64,000 nucleotides of DNA. It comes from an uncultured Gilliamella sp. (lineage in GTDB: Bacteria > Pseudomonadota > Gammaproteobacteria > Enterobacterales > Orbaceae). This document shows, piece after piece, positions 45,566 through 55,978 of this stretch. Numbering within the stretch: position 1 is the stretch's first letter; every line of letters starts with the position of its first letter. The stretch is from positions 62,001 through 126,000 of the forward strand of contig CALYPO010000001.1 of the NCBI GenBank assembly GCA_945276085.1. The letters run 5' to 3'. Made by a program: the position numbers and the translations under genes. Below the pieces are notes generated by a model. The model did no database searches. It was given only the letters and a program-made list of their open reading frames with translations, and was not told the origin of the DNA.

Positions 45566-47851
45566 ATGAATAAATCAATACTCGTAACAAAACGAAATGG
45601 TAAACAAGAACCCATAAATCTAGATAAAATTCACAAAGTCATCACTTGGGCAGCCGAAGGATTAGAAAATGTTTCAGTATCACAAGTTGAATTGCGCTCA
45701 CATATTCAATTCTATGACGGCATTCGCACGTCCGATATTCACGAAACAATCATAAGGGCTGCTGCCGATCTTATTTCGCAAGAAACCCCTGACTATCAAT
45801 ATTTAGCCGCTCGTTTAGCCATTTTTCATTTACGTAAGAAAGCTTATAATCAGTTTACACCACCGCCACTTTATGAACATGTCAAAAAGTTAGTCGACAC
45901 TAAACGCTACGACAAACACTTACTTGAAGATTATACGCAAGAAGAGTTCGAAGCAATGGATAAAATAATCGATCATTGGCGCGATATGAATTTTTCTTAT
46001 GCAGCGGTAAAACAACTCGAAGGTAAATACTTAGTACAAAATCGTGTAACAGGTGAAATATATGAAAGCGCACAATTTTTATATATCTTAGTTGCCGCTT
46101 GTCTTTTTGCCAATTACCCTAAAGATACACGTCTAAATTACATCAAACGCTTTTATGATGCAGTGTCAACGTTCAAGATTTCACTGCCAACGCCAATTAT
46201 GGCTGGTGTTCGTACCCCTACGCGACAATTTAGTTCTTGTGTTTTAATTGAATGTGATGACAGTTTAGATTCAATCAATGCAACGGCAAGTGCCATTGTT
46301 AAATATGTTTCTCAGCGAGCAGGTATTGGTGTCAATGCGGGCCGTATTCGTGCATTAGGTAGTTCAATTCGCGGTGGTGAAGCATTCCATACGGGTTGTA
46401 TTCCATTTTATAAATATTTCCAAACAGCGGTTAAATCTTGTTCCCAAGGTGGCGTACGAGGCGGTGCAGCTACGGTATTTTATCCAATTTGGCATCTAGA
46501 AGTTGAAAGTTTACTTGTATTACGTAACAACCGAGGAGTTGAGGAAAACCGGGTTCGTCATTTAGATTATGGTGTACAAATTAATAAATTAATGTATCAA
46601 CGCCTTATTAAAAATGAAAATATAACACTATTTAGCCCATCAGATGTGCCTGGGCTCTACGATGCTTTCTTTGCTGATCAAGATAAATTTGAGTCTCTTT
46701 ATCAGCAATATGAACAAGATGTAAATATTCGCAAACGTATCGTGAAAGCTGTCGAGTTATTTTCACTTTTGATGCAAGAACGCGCATCTACTGGTCGTAT
46801 TTATATCCAAAATGTCGATCATTGTAATACGCACAGCCCATTTAACCCTGAGCTTGCCCCCGTGCATCAATCCAATTTATGTATGGAAATCGCGTTACCA
46901 ACCAAGCCACTTTATAATATTAATGATGAAAAGGGTGAAATTGCACTTTGTACTTTATCTGCATTTAATTTAGGTAAAATAGAATCACTCGATGACTTTG
47001 AAGAATTAGCAGATCTTACCGTTCGCGCGCTTGATTCTCTGCTTGATTATCAAGATTACCCTGTACCTGCCGCTCGAAATTCATCAATCAACCGTCGGAC
47101 ATTAGGTATTGGTGTCATCAATTATGCTTATTATTTAGCAAAACATGGCGTTAAATATTCCGACGGCAGCGCCAATAATTTAACTCATCGCACTTTCGAA
47201 GCCATGCAATATTATCTGCTTAAGGCATCAAATAATTTAGCCAAAGAAAAAGGTGCATGCCCATTATTTAATGAAACAACTTATTCTCAAGGGATTTTGC
47301 CAATCGATACCTATAAAAAAGATTTGGATAGCATTACGAAAGAACCCTTACATTATGATTGGGAATCCTTGCGAGAATCGATCAAAACTTATGGATTACG
47401 CAACTCCACATTATCAGCATTAATGCCCTCTGAAACGTCGTCACAAATTTCTAATGCCACCAATGGTATTGAACCTCCTCGCGGCTATATTAGTGTTAAA
47501 GCGTCAAAGGATGGCATTTTAAAGCAAGTGGTACCGGATTATAACGACTTAAAAAACTTTTACGAATTACTTTGGCAAATACCAAATAATACGGGTTATT
47601 TACACTTAGTTGGTATCATGCAGAAATTTATTGATCAGTCTATTTCAGCTAATACTAATTACGATCCGACTAAATTCCCTAATGATAAAGTTCCAATGAA
47701 ACAGCTATTAGCAGATTTATTGACAGCCTATAAATTTGGGGTAAAAACACTTTATTATCATAATACACGTGATGGTGCCGAAGATATTCAAGGTGATATA
47801 GCGCTAACAGCAAGTGATGATGGTTGTGAAGGCGGAGCTTGCAAAATTTAA
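45566..47851 (+). CDS. nrdA: Ribonucleoside-diphosphate reductase, class Ia alpha subunit
   Basis: Large subunit that reduces NDPs to dNDPs. 761 residues, the E. coli length. The N-terminal ATP-cone (LVTKRNGKQEPINLDKIHKVI) gives allosteric control. Active-site parts include SSCVLIECDDSLDSI, the RAGIGVNAGRIR loop, NLCMEIALPT (Cys439 equivalent) and the radical-transfer Tyr pair near the C-terminus. The tail DGCEGGACKI carries the redox Cys pair. Two NrdR boxes lie upstream and nrdB follows 139 bp downstream. Confidence 0.98.
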   Translation: MNKSILVTKRNGKQEPINLDKIHKVITWAAEGLENVSVSQVELRSHIQFYDGIRTSDIHETIIRAAADLISQETPDYQYLAARLAIFHLRKKAYNQFTPPPLYEHVKKLVDTKRYDKHLLEDYTQEEFEAMDKIIDHWRDMNFSYAAVKQLEGKYLVQNRVTGEIYESAQFLYILVAACLFANYPKDTRLNYIKRFYDAVSTFKISLPTPIMAGVRTPTRQFSSCVLIECDDSLDSINATASAIVKYVSQRAGIGVNAGRIRALGSSIRGGEAFHTGCIPFYKYFQTAVKSCSQGGVRGGAATVFYPIWHLEVESLLVLRNNRGVEENRVRHLDYGVQINKLMYQRLIKNENITLFSPSDVPGLYDAFFADQDKFESLYQQYEQDVNIRKRIVKAVELFSLLMQERASTGRIYIQNVDHCNTHSPFNPELAPVHQSNLCMEIALPTKPLYNINDEKGEIALCTLSAFNLGKIESLDDFEELADLTVRALDSLLDYQDYPVPAARNSSINRRTLGIGVINYAYYLAKHGVKYSDGSANNLTHRTFEAMQYYLLKASNNLAKEKGACPLFNETTYSQGILPIDTYKKDLDSITKEPLHYDWESLRESIKTYGLRNSTLSALMPSETSSQISNATNGIEPPRGYISVKASKDGILKQVVPDYNDLKNFYELLWQIPNNTGYLHLVGIMQKFIDQSISANTNYDPTKFPNDKVPMKQLLADLLTAYKFGVKTLYYHNTRDGAEDIQGDIALTASDDGCEGGACKI

Positions 47852-47889
47852 GCAACATTCGATGTTACGCAGTAATATCTAAAAAATAG

Positions 47890-47919
47890 TTTTAGAGAAA
47901 CTTAAACCTTTCTCTAAAA
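47890..47919 (+). repeat. 11-bp inverted repeat between nrdA and nrdB
   Basis: TTTTAGAGAAA (47890-47900) and TTTCTCTAAAA (47909-47919) are perfectly complementary with an 8-nt loop. There is no T run, and the same transcript probably continues to nrdB, so it may set the subunit ratio or mRNA stability. Confidence 0.5.
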
Positions 47920-47990
47920 ATTCTTCCTCGTCTTTTGCAGTCGCGAAAGGTCGCGGTAAAAGCAACAAAAAACCCGTTAGGAGTTCTTTT

Positions 47991-49127
47991 ATGAGTATGA
48001 ATTACAGTACCTTTTCGCATGTACATAATGACCAACTTAAAGAGCCAATGTTTCTCGGCCAACCTGTTAACGTTGCCCGTTATGATCAGCAAAAATATGA
48101 AATGTTTGAAAAACTGATCGAAAAACAACTGTCTTTCTTCTGGCGTCCTGAGGAAGTCGATATTTCACAAGATCGTATCGATTATGCAGCATTACCTGAA
48201 CACGAAAAGCATATTTTTATCAGTAATTTGAAATATCAAACTTTACTCGATTCAATCCAAGGACGTAGCCCTAACGTTGCTTTACTGCCACTTATTTCTA
48301 TTCCGGAACTCGAAACTTGGGTTGAAACTTGGTCATTTTCTGAAACGATACATTCACGTTCATACACACACATTATTCGTAATATTGTTAACGATCCCTC
48401 TGTCGTATTTGATGATATTGTCACCAATAAAGAAATTCAAAAACGAGCAGGCGATATTGCTGGTTATTATGATGATCTTATCAGCTATGCTAGCTACTAT
48501 AATTTATTGGGTGAAGGCAAGCATAACGTTAACGATCGAACCATAACCATCGATCTGCGCGAACTCAAAAGACGGCTCTACTTATGTTTAATGAGTGTTA
48601 ATGCGCTTGAAGCCATTCGTTTTTATGTTAGCTTCGCGTGTTCATTTGCCTTTGCTGAACGCGAATTGATGGAAGGTAATGCAAAAATAATCAAACTTAT
48701 TGCACGTGATGAAGCGCTTCACTTAACCGGTACTCAATTCATGATAAATACATTACGTAGCGGCGAAGATGACCCCGAAATGGCAGAAATTGCTAAAGAG
48801 TGCGAACAAGATTGTTATGATTTATTCTTGCAAGCTGCCAATCAAGAAAAAGAGTGGGCCGAATACCTATTTGAAGGTGGATCCATGATTGGATTAAATA
48901 AAGACATTTTATGCCAATATGTTGAATATATTACCAATATTCGTATGCAAGCTGTTGGCCTAAAATTACCGTACGAAGTTAAATCCAATCCGATTCCTTG
49001 GATAAATAACTGGTTAGTGTCTGACAATGTCCAAGTTGCCCCACAAGAAGCGGAAATGAGTTCTTACCTAGTGGGACAAATTGACTCAGAAATTAATGAA
49101 GATGATTTAAGTGATTTCTCATTATAA
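47991..49127 (+). CDS. nrdB: Ribonucleoside-diphosphate reductase, class Ia beta subunit
   Basis: Di-iron tyrosyl-radical subunit. 378 residues (376 in E. coli) with very high similarity throughout. The iron ligands lie in the [18 protein letters not shown] and [12 protein letters not shown] segments, and the radical Tyr is in SYTHI. The C-terminal [11 protein letters not shown] docks on NrdA. TTAGGAG precedes ATG 47991. The yfaE ferredoxin gene that follows nrdB in E. coli is absent here. Confidence 0.98.
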   Translation: MSMNYSTFSHVHNDQLKEPMFLGQPVNVARYDQQKYEMFEKLIEKQLSFFWRPEEVDISQDRIDYAALPEHEKHIFISNLKYQTLLDSIQGRSPNVALLPLISIPELETWVETWSFSETIHSRSYTHIIRNIVNDPSVVFDDIVTNKEIQKRAGDIAGYYDDLISYASYYNLLGEGKHNVNDRTITIDLRELKRRLYLCLMSVNALEAIRFYVSFACSFAFAERELMEGNAKIIKLIARDEALHLTGTQFMINTLRSGEDDPEMAEIAKECEQDCYDLFLQAANQEKEWAEYLFEGGSMIGLNKDILCQYVEYITNIRMQAVGLKLPYEVKSNPIPWINNWLVSDNVQVAPQEAEMSSYLVGQIDSEINEDDLSDFSL

Positions 49128-49158
49128 TCAAACGCGTCAATCCGCATTTTCTATTCAC

Positions 49159-49187
49159 CAAAGGAACAAGCGCTTGTTCCTTTTTTT
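49159..49187 (+). terminator. Rho-independent terminator of nrdAB
   Basis: GGAACAA-GCGC-TTGTTCC within the longer palindrome 49161-49182, directly followed by a run of seven T, 33 bp after the nrdB stop. Confidence 0.92.
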
Positions 49188-49293
49188 ATACATTAACAAT
49201 GTCAATCATTATATCAATCAACCGTTGCTTGACAGTTATCTAAAATCGGGTAAGGATATTAGCATTACATTGTTTTGATTTGATATAATCGCT

Positions 49294-51948
49294 ATGGCTG
49301 AAGCAAATCTTTGTTATCCTATCTCACCGCTTAATTTTAACGATGAGCAAATAAATACTCACTATATAAAACAGCAACTTGAAGAATTTCAAAACTGGTC
49401 TGTTTGCCAATTTAAACAACATGTTGACATTGATATATTAGTGCATTTACGGAGTCAATTTATTGATGATTTGCTCAAAAGACTCTGGCAGTACTACCAA
49501 ATTCCCGAGCAAGTGTCTTCACTGTTTAAGCAAAACCGTCTAGCCTTAATTGCCGTAGGTGGATATGGTCGTGCAGAACTTCATCCTTTATCGGATATCG
49601 ATATTCTAATATTAAGTGATAGATCACTGACAAAAGATCTTGAAAAACGAATTGGTGATTTAGTTCGCTTGCTATGGGATTTACATTTGGATATTGGTCA
49701 TAGTGTTAGAACGTTAAAAACATGTTTGCAAGAAGCTAAAAACGATATCACCATTATGACCAATTTAATTGAATCGAGATTAATATGTGGTAACGCTTCA
49801 TTATTAAAAGAGCTGCAAAAACAGATTTTTAGTCATAAAATTTGGCCTTCAGCGGCTTTCTATCAGGCTAAAGTTAAAGAGCAACAAGAACGACATCGGC
49901 AATATCATAGTACCAGCTATAATCTAGAACCGGATTTAAAAAATAGCCCAGGCGGTTTACGCGATATGCAAATTATTCAATGGATTGCTATTCGTCATTT
50001 TGGTGGTGAGTTTTTAAAAAAAATAGCTGATTTTGATTATTTAACGCCAGAAGATATTGAAGAGTTTAAAACCTGTCGCAAGTTCCTTTGGCGTATGCGT
50101 TTTGCTCTGCATAGCGTGATTAATCGTTATGACAATCGCTTGCTGTTTGATCGCCAGCTCAGTATTGCTAATATGCTTGGCTACCAAGGTCAAGGTAATA
50201 CGCCTGTTGAAAAAATGATGCACGATTATTATCGTGTCGCACATAATATTACCGAACTTAATCAAATGTTATTACAACTGTTTGATGAATCGATACTTGA
50301 ACTTAATGCTCAAAGTAAAAGCTATAGTATTGATGAATATTTTCAAGCAAGAGATGACTTGATTGATGTAAAAGACAATAATTTGTTCAAACAAGATCCT
50401 GTCATGATTATACAGCTTTTTTACACCATCTTGCTTAATCCCCAAATCACAGGGCTATACTCAAACACAATTAGGCAATTACGTTCAGCACGGCGACAGT
50501 TAACCACTTTGCTATGTGAAGATGAAAAAGCAAGATCATTATTTTTAAAAATTATTAAACACCCAGATGCAATTAAAAAGGCTATATTACTGATGCATCA
50601 ATATGGTATTTTAACGGTCTATATTCCCGGTTGGAAACACATTGCAGGTATGATGCAATTTGATCTATTCCATGCCTATACAGTTGATGAACATACTATT
50701 CGCTTGCTACTTGAACTTGATAGTTTTAAAACTCAAGCCAGTAAAGAAAAACACCCGAACAGTTCAAACGTTTTTGCCAAACTATCAAAACCTGAATTAT
50801 TAGTCATTACTGGATTATTTCATGATATCGGTAAAGGTCACCATGGTGATCATTCTGAAATAGGGGCAAAACTGGTTGAAAAATTTTGCCAACTACATAA
50901 ACTTGATCCAAAAGATACCGACTTAATTGTGTGGCTAGTTCGCTATCATTTACTTATGTCAGTCACAGCCCAAAGTCGTGATCTACAAGATCCTGCCGTT
51001 ATTAATGAATTTATTCAGATTGTTAAAAGTGAGCGCCGTTTACAATATTTATTATGTTTAACCGTTGCTGATGTGTGCGCAACTAACGAAACACTCTGGA
51101 ACAGTTGGAAGCAAAGTTTAATGCGTGAACTATATTTAACCGCAAAACGATCATTCGACTCAGGTGCTCATCATATCCCTGAACAACGAAGTATTGCTCG
51201 CCAACACAAACATGAAGCATTCGAAACCTTGCTTAAACAACATTACGATGAACAAAAAATCAAAGATTTGTGGCAAGATTACCGTGTTGACTATTTTCTG
51301 CGCTATACAACTGAACAGATTGTTTGGCATGCGCAAATGCTATTACAGCATGATTTAACTCAAACATTTGTAGCAATCAACCCAGATCCGTATCACGGTG
51401 GCAGCGAGATAATTATTTATTCACCGGATAGACCTTACCTATTTGCCACTGTTTGCAATATTTTAAATAATCATAACCTGAGCATTCATGATGCATTAAT
51501 TATTACCAATAAGAAAGGTTTTGCCCTCGATACATTTATTGTATTAGAACCAAATGGGCAAACATTACAACCAGACAGGCATTACAGTATTATAAAATCA
51601 CTTGAAAAAGCTTTACAGCAACCGGTTTATAAAGGGGTGACAATAAAACCGCCTAAGCAGCGATTGCGTTCATTTTCAGTGCCCACACAAGTCAATTTTT
51701 TATCTGCCTTTAATGAAAGCCAGACTTATATGGAGCTAATTGCATTAGATAGGCCGGGGTTACTTGCCTGTGTCGGTGAAGTATTTGCAAAACTAGAGTT
51801 ATCATTAAGTAGCGCAAAAATCGCAACTATCGGTGAGCATATTGAAGATTTATTTATTTTGAAAGATAAACACAACAATGCACTTGATGATAATACTTGT
51901 AATATATTACGAAATTCGATAGTAAATACTATTGATTCGATGAATTAA
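49294..51948 (+). CDS. glnD: Bifunctional uridylyltransferase/uridylyl-removing enzyme GlnD
   Basis: Nitrogen sensor that uridylylates PII proteins when glutamine is low and removes UMP when it is high. The nucleotidyltransferase motif GGYGRAELHPLSDIDIL is at residues 89-105, the HD domain motif GLFHDIGKGHHGDHSE near 510, and two ACT domains lie at the C-terminus (about 700-780 and 810-884) for glutamine binding. Length 884 (890 in E. coli). No ribosome binding site is obvious at ATG 49294. Confidence 0.97.
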   Translation: MAEANLCYPISPLNFNDEQINTHYIKQQLEEFQNWSVCQFKQHVDIDILVHLRSQFIDDLLKRLWQYYQIPEQVSSLFKQNRLALIAVGGYGRAELHPLSDIDILILSDRSLTKDLEKRIGDLVRLLWDLHLDIGHSVRTLKTCLQEAKNDITIMTNLIESRLICGNASLLKELQKQIFSHKIWPSAAFYQAKVKEQQERHRQYHSTSYNLEPDLKNSPGGLRDMQIIQWIAIRHFGGEFLKKIADFDYLTPEDIEEFKTCRKFLWRMRFALHSVINRYDNRLLFDRQLSIANMLGYQGQGNTPVEKMMHDYYRVAHNITELNQMLLQLFDESILELNAQSKSYSIDEYFQARDDLIDVKDNNLFKQDPVMIIQLFYTILLNPQITGLYSNTIRQLRSARRQLTTLLCEDEKARSLFLKIIKHPDAIKKAILLMHQYGILTVYIPGWKHIAGMMQFDLFHAYTVDEHTIRLLLELDSFKTQASKEKHPNSSNVFAKLSKPELLVITGLFHDIGKGHHGDHSEIGAKLVEKFCQLHKLDPKDTDLIVWLVRYHLLMSVTAQSRDLQDPAVINEFIQIVKSERRLQYLLCLTVADVCATNETLWNSWKQSLMRELYLTAKRSFDSGAHHIPEQRSIARQHKHEAFETLLKQHYDEQKIKDLWQDYRVDYFLRYTTEQIVWHAQMLLQHDLTQTFVAINPDPYHGGSEIIIYSPDRPYLFATVCNILNNHNLSIHDALIITNKKGFALDTFIVLEPNGQTLQPDRHYSIIKSLEKALQQPVYKGVTIKPPKQRLRSFSVPTQVNFLSAFNESQTYMELIALDRPGLLACVGEVFAKLELSLSSAKIATIGEHIEDLFILKDKHNNALDDNTCNILRNSIVNTIDSMN

Positions 51949-51972
51949 TTAACCAATTTGAAGATATCGTTT

Positions 51973-52896
51973 ATGCAATTTTTTATTATTTTATTTCCAA
52001 TCTTCTGTATTTTTGTTGTAGGATTTATTGCACAAAAAGCACTAAAATTTGATGTAGCCAATTTATCAAAAATGTCGCTTTATGTGCTTTCTCCTTTTTT
52101 ATCATTTAAAACGTTTTATACTCACACCTTAACAACAGACTATCTATTTTATATTGTCTATATTTTTGGCTTATGTTTTTTATTAGTTAGTGTTGTCTCA
52201 ATTTGGTCGTTGATCATGCGTTATTCAGTCAAAGAACGTTGCGCCATGATTCTTAGTTCTTGTTTTATGAATAATGGTAATTATGGTACGCCGGTACTAC
52301 TGGTTTTTTTTGGAACAATAGGCTTTGATCTTGGTGTTATTATGATGGTATTACAACAATTTGTAATGAGTACCGTTGGTATCTACTATGCAGCAAAAGG
52401 CAGTGCTCGTAGCGATATTGTCAGTCAAAAAGATGTCATCAATAAAGTCATTCGCATGCCTGTAGCTTATGGTGCTTTTTTGGGTATTATTTTCCAGTTG
52501 TGCCACATTCCTTTATCAAAATCCATTATGACATCCATTGGCATGATTGGTGATTCATCAATTGTGATTATTATGATAATTTTAGGTATGCAATTAGCTA
52601 AAATTCGGATTAAGCAACTCGATTACCCTAAACTCTCATTTTCGCTATTAACCCGTATGGTTATTTCACCACTTGTCGCTTGTTGTTTGGTCTACTTTAT
52701 GCCTATTTCACCGGTTTATAAACAAGTACTGATTGTGTTAGCCGCAATGCCAAGTGCAGCTAATACCACTTTAATGTCAGTCCAGTTTGATACGCATCCT
52801 GAATTAGTTTCGAGTGCGACCCTAGTCAGTACATTATTAAGTTTAATCACATTACCGACTGTATTATGGCTAGTAGGCGCACCCGTACCTTTTTAA
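51973..52896 (+). CDS. AEC (auxin efflux carrier) family transporter
   Basis: 307 residues with about ten membrane helices in two halves, the AEC/malonate-permease layout. Family points are the N-terminal FIAQKALKFDVANLSKMSLYVLSPFLSF, the central NNGNYGTPVLLVFFG motif and the C-terminal AAMPSAANTTLMSVQFD. ATG 51973 is preferred to the TTG at 51958. The substrate is unknown (malate or other organic acids in related proteins). It starts 24 bp after glnD. Confidence 0.85.
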   Translation: MQFFIILFPIFCIFVVGFIAQKALKFDVANLSKMSLYVLSPFLSFKTFYTHTLTTDYLFYIVYIFGLCFLLVSVVSIWSLIMRYSVKERCAMILSSCFMNNGNYGTPVLLVFFGTIGFDLGVIMMVLQQFVMSTVGIYYAAKGSARSDIVSQKDVINKVIRMPVAYGAFLGIIFQLCHIPLSKSIMTSIGMIGDSSIVIIMIILGMQLAKIRIKQLDYPKLSFSLLTRMVISPLVACCLVYFMPISPVYKQVLIVLAAMPSAANTTLMSVQFDTHPELVSSATLVSTLLSLITLPTVLWLVGAPVPF

Positions 52897-52937
52897 CAAA
52901 TAGTTTTTTACTTTTAAAAAGAGCATATCTGGATAAA

Positions 52938-53780
52938 TTAAAAGCCATTATTGTTATACACATCATCAGGATTAGGTCCCGTGCGTAATTTTTGATTTAA
53001 GCAATTGATTTTTCTCATCTCGTCAGAGGTAAGTTCAAAATCAAAAATATTAATATTTTCAGCAATTCGATCCGGATGCGCTGATTTTGGGATCACAATA
53101 TAACCATTTTGTAAGTGCCAACGTAAGGCAACTTGTGATAAAGACTTATTATAACGATCGCCTATTGCAACTAATACCGGTTCATTGAGTATTTTACTGT
53201 GAGCAAGTGGCGACCATGCTTCAATTGCAATATTTTGCTTACGTAAGTAGCGCACTAAGTCTATTTGTGTTAAGTAGGGATGAATTTCTATTTGATTAAT
53301 CATAGGCTGAATATTTGCTTGGCTAGCCAGTAGTTCTAAATGTGAGATATGAAAATTACACACACCAATGGCTCGAACACGTTTTTCTTCATAGAGCTTT
53401 TCAATTGCTCGCCACGTTTCAAAAAAAGTATGATGAAGCGGCCAATGCACTAAAAACAGATCAAGATAATCAAGTTGTAAATCTTTTAGCGATTGTTCAA
53501 AACTTGCTAACGTTTTTTTGTAACCTTGATTGGCATTGCTCACTTTTGAAGTCATAAATAATTCACTACGATCGATACCACATTGTTTAATCGCCTGACC
53601 GATTTGTTTTTCGTTTTGGTAAAGTTGCGCGGTATCAAAAGAACGATAGCCTACTTTAATAGCGGTTTTAATTGCTTGAGATATTTGTTCAAATTCAGTT
53701 AATTTAAAAGTACCAAGACCAAGTTGTGGCATTACTATATTGTTACTTAAAGTAATTTTATTATCGATAGTTATTGTCAT
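52938..53780 (-). CDS. Aldo/keto reductase (AKR5, 2,5-diketo-D-gluconate reductase type)
   Basis: NADPH-dependent carbonyl reductase with a TIM-barrel fold. The catalytic tetrad is complete from ATG 53780: Asp49, Tyr54, Lys79 and His112 (in YRSFDTAQLYQNE, TSKVSN and LVHWPL). GVCNFH and the C-terminal IPKSAHPDRIAENINIFDFEL (NADPH phosphate binding) follow. Length 280. AAGGGG is six bases before the ATG. The substrate cannot be fixed from sequence. Confidence 0.88.
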   Translation of the reverse strand: MTITIDNKITLSNNIVMPQLGLGTFKLTEFEQISQAIKTAIKVGYRSFDTAQLYQNEKQIGQAIKQCGIDRSELFMTSKVSNANQGYKKTLASFEQSLKDLQLDYLDLFLVHWPLHHTFFETWRAIEKLYEEKRVRAIGVCNFHISHLELLASQANIQPMINQIEIHPYLTQIDLVRYLRKQNIAIEAWSPLAHSKILNEPVLVAIGDRYNKSLSQVALRWHLQNGYIVIPKSAHPDRIAENINIFDFELTSDEMRKINCLNQKLRTGPNPDDVYNNNGF

Positions 53781-53825
53781 CACAAACCCCTTCCATACTA
53801 TTTAACACATTAAACAGCGGTACAG

Positions 53826-54500
53826 TTAGTCATCACCACTCCACTCTTTTTCAAACTGATTAATAAATTGTACTAAAAATTGATGTCGTTGCTTTGCGAT
53901 CTTTTTTGCCGTTTGTGTATTCATCATTCCTTTGAGTAAAAGAAGTTTCTCATAAAAATGATTAATTACCGTATTAGGTTGCTTATAACTCTCTTCAGTC
54001 ATCGACATTCTTGGCAAAATCGTAGGATCATGCATGATGTTATGTTTATTACCACCATAATAGAATGTACGCCCTATTCCTATTGCGCCAATGGCATCAA
54101 GTCGATCGGCATCTTGTACAATCTTACCTTCGAGGGATAATGGTTTTTTATCACTCAGGTTTTTCCGATAGGACATATTTTCGATGATAGAAAAAATAGA
54201 GGTAATTTCAAGTTCTGTCAAATCCTGCAATGCTAAAAAAGCACGTAATTCATCAACCGCTAATTCTACATTAGACACTACTTTTTCATCAATTACATCA
54301 TGTAAATAAGCACTTAAAACAACAATAAAATAATTAGCATTGGGCTCATTGAGTAAGATTTTTTGTGCCAATTTAACTACGCGTTCAATATGTGCCATAT
54401 CGTGACCTGAAAAATCATGAGCAAGCTTTTGCTCTACAAAATTTTTTACGGCTTGCATAGCACGTTGTTGATGTTTAGTTAGCGGTAAATTTGTCATCAT
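53826..54500 (-). CDS. HD-domain phosphohydrolase (YedJ-like)
   Basis: 224 residues with the metal-binding HD pattern: GHDMAHIERV, YLHDVIDE and QDADRLDAIGAIGIGRTF. The E. coli YedJ group has the same layout and no settled substrate. A cytoplasmic protein. Two adjacent ATG codons (54500, 54497) follow AAAGG. It lies between the aldo/keto reductase and the adhesion-domain pair, all on the minus strand. Confidence 0.82.
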   Translation of the reverse strand: MMTNLPLTKHQQRAMQAVKNFVEQKLAHDFSGHDMAHIERVVKLAQKILLNEPNANYFIVVLSAYLHDVIDEKVVSNVELAVDELRAFLALQDLTELEITSIFSIIENMSYRKNLSDKKPLSLEGKIVQDADRLDAIGAIGIGRTFYYGGNKHNIMHDPTILPRMSMTEESYKQPNTVINHFYEKLLLLKGMMNTQTAKKIAKQRHQFLVQFINQFEKEWSGDD

Positions 54501-54519
54501 TTAAACCTTTTTATTTTGC

Positions 54520-55959
54520 TTAATTAGGACTAATACAAGCAACTTTAGCTTTATCTGTCCAATAATCAATCATCCCTATGTTAGAGTGCACTTGCAAATA
54601 ATAAGTTTTACCGCCCTCTTGGAAGCTATTTGCGCTCCAATAAACAGCGCCGGAAATAAAATGGCTTTCAGGATAATAATAGTTGTTTGTCTCGCCCCAT
54701 TGAGAAAACAGTCCTCCATCGATCCGGCGTTGATAGTGACGACCTAGCCCGGGTAATCCCCCCGTCCAAATTGTATTATAATTTGCATTAGTTAATTGCA
54801 GTAAAGTCGGTATTTGATAACCCAAATTATCACAATATTGTTTTGCTTGGTCAAAAAGCATACTGGTATTTTCAGCCTGAACAATAAACCATTTTTGTAT
54901 AGTGAAAGCATAAATTTTATTGGTTTTAGCTTTATCTTTATATAAGATAAAGGTCGTAGCAACAGCAGCTTTAGCTGCTTGTGCTGCATCAGCGCTACTT
55001 GTCGGTCCAGTTAATTGAATTTTGGCTTTAGAACCATTACCAGTGATGGTTAAATTAATTGCTGAATCAGCGGGTATTTTATCAAAGCTCATATCTGGTG
55101 CTGAACTATCAAGTAAATTCAGATAAAAAAACAAACCATTCTCACCCATAGTTGGAAAATTTAATTCTGGATGCGTTAAAGATTGCCGTTTAAAACCTTT
55201 AGCATCATCCCATTGATTTTCTGGTCCTGAATAGTCCGTTCCGCCCCAACTGTTGCCTTTGCTGTCATTGACTGATAAATTTGGCTCCGCTGAATAAGTA
55301 CAGGCACCATTAGGCGGAGAAAAATAGTAAGTGGTACTATTTGCGTCAAATGCAACCGTATTTGGCTGACCATATTTAGTAGATAATGTGCCATTCATAT
55401 GATTCAACGTAAAACTATAAGGAGCATAACAATCAGTTAACTCATTATCCAAAGCAACAGACTTACCGTTAGCATCTTGAATGGATAACATAAGATCCCC
55501 TGTTGCTGTGATATCACCATCACCATCTTGATCAAACCAAAAACCGTTAGTCGCAAACACCTCAGTTAAAGAAACGGATGTTTGGTTTTCAGGAATTAAG
55601 GTTTTAAAATCTTTGGCGCTGATCGATTCCCCATTTAATTGTATGGGTACTTGCTTTGATGAAGTGTTGGTTGCTTTTGTAAATTTTCGCCCATCAGGTA
55701 AAGTGATAGATAAAAGATTATCGGTATAAAATGAGCGCGTCTTACCCCCATCGAAAGAGATATAAGGAGCCGAACCTTGTATGGTATTTGTTGTTTCGAC
55801 CGCTTCAACATAAGGTAAACCCGCATTCACACTGTAACAAACAATGCCAAGACAAGCTATTATCATTTTTGATATCAATAAAGCTAAACTTGATTTTATC
55901 GCTGCTAAGTCACGCATTTCAATCAACCGAGTTATTTTAAACAATACATATGGTTTCAT
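54520..55959 (-). CDS. Secreted stand-alone adhesion (DUF823/InvasinE-type) domain protein, copy C
   Basis: About 480 residues from ATG 55959, 19 bases after the stop of copy D. A longer reading from 56058 would overlap D. An extended leader ends near VNAG, then comes the typical opening (TIQGSAPYISFDGGKTR..., ITLPDGRKFT..NTSS). An FDQDGDGDITATG acidic loop, DCYAPYSF, W.GTDYSGPENQWDDAKGF, LNFPTMGENGLFF, KWF and a C-terminal lectin-like part (CDNLGYQIPTLLQLTNANY, GGLFSQWGE, YWSAN, VACISPN) follow. In enterobacteria this domain occurs as repeats in large RatA/invasin-like surface proteins; here it stands alone. Confidence 0.72.
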   Translation of the reverse strand: MKPYVLFKITRLIEMRDLAAIKSSLALLISKMIIACLGIVCYSVNAGLPYVEAVETTNTIQGSAPYISFDGGKTRSFYTDNLLSITLPDGRKFTKATNTSSKQVPIQLNGESISAKDFKTLIPENQTSVSLTEVFATNGFWFDQDGDGDITATGDLMLSIQDANGKSVALDNELTDCYAPYSFTLNHMNGTLSTKYGQPNTVAFDANSTTYYFSPPNGACTYSAEPNLSVNDSKGNSWGGTDYSGPENQWDDAKGFKRQSLTHPELNFPTMGENGLFFYLNLLDSSAPDMSFDKIPADSAINLTITGNGSKAKIQLTGPTSSADAAQAAKAAVATTFILYKDKAKTNKIYAFTIQKWFIVQAENTSMLFDQAKQYCDNLGYQIPTLLQLTNANYNTIWTGGLPGLGRHYQRRIDGGLFSQWGETNNYYYPESHFISGAVYWSANSFQEGGKTYYLQVHSNIGMIDYWTDKAKVACISPN

Positions 55960-55978
55960 CACTAATTGTCGCAATACG

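Noticed and set aside
48277..48546. 89-codon plus-strand frame within nrdB
   Set aside because: It is in another frame of a nearly invariant nrdB segment and has no coding signature of its own.
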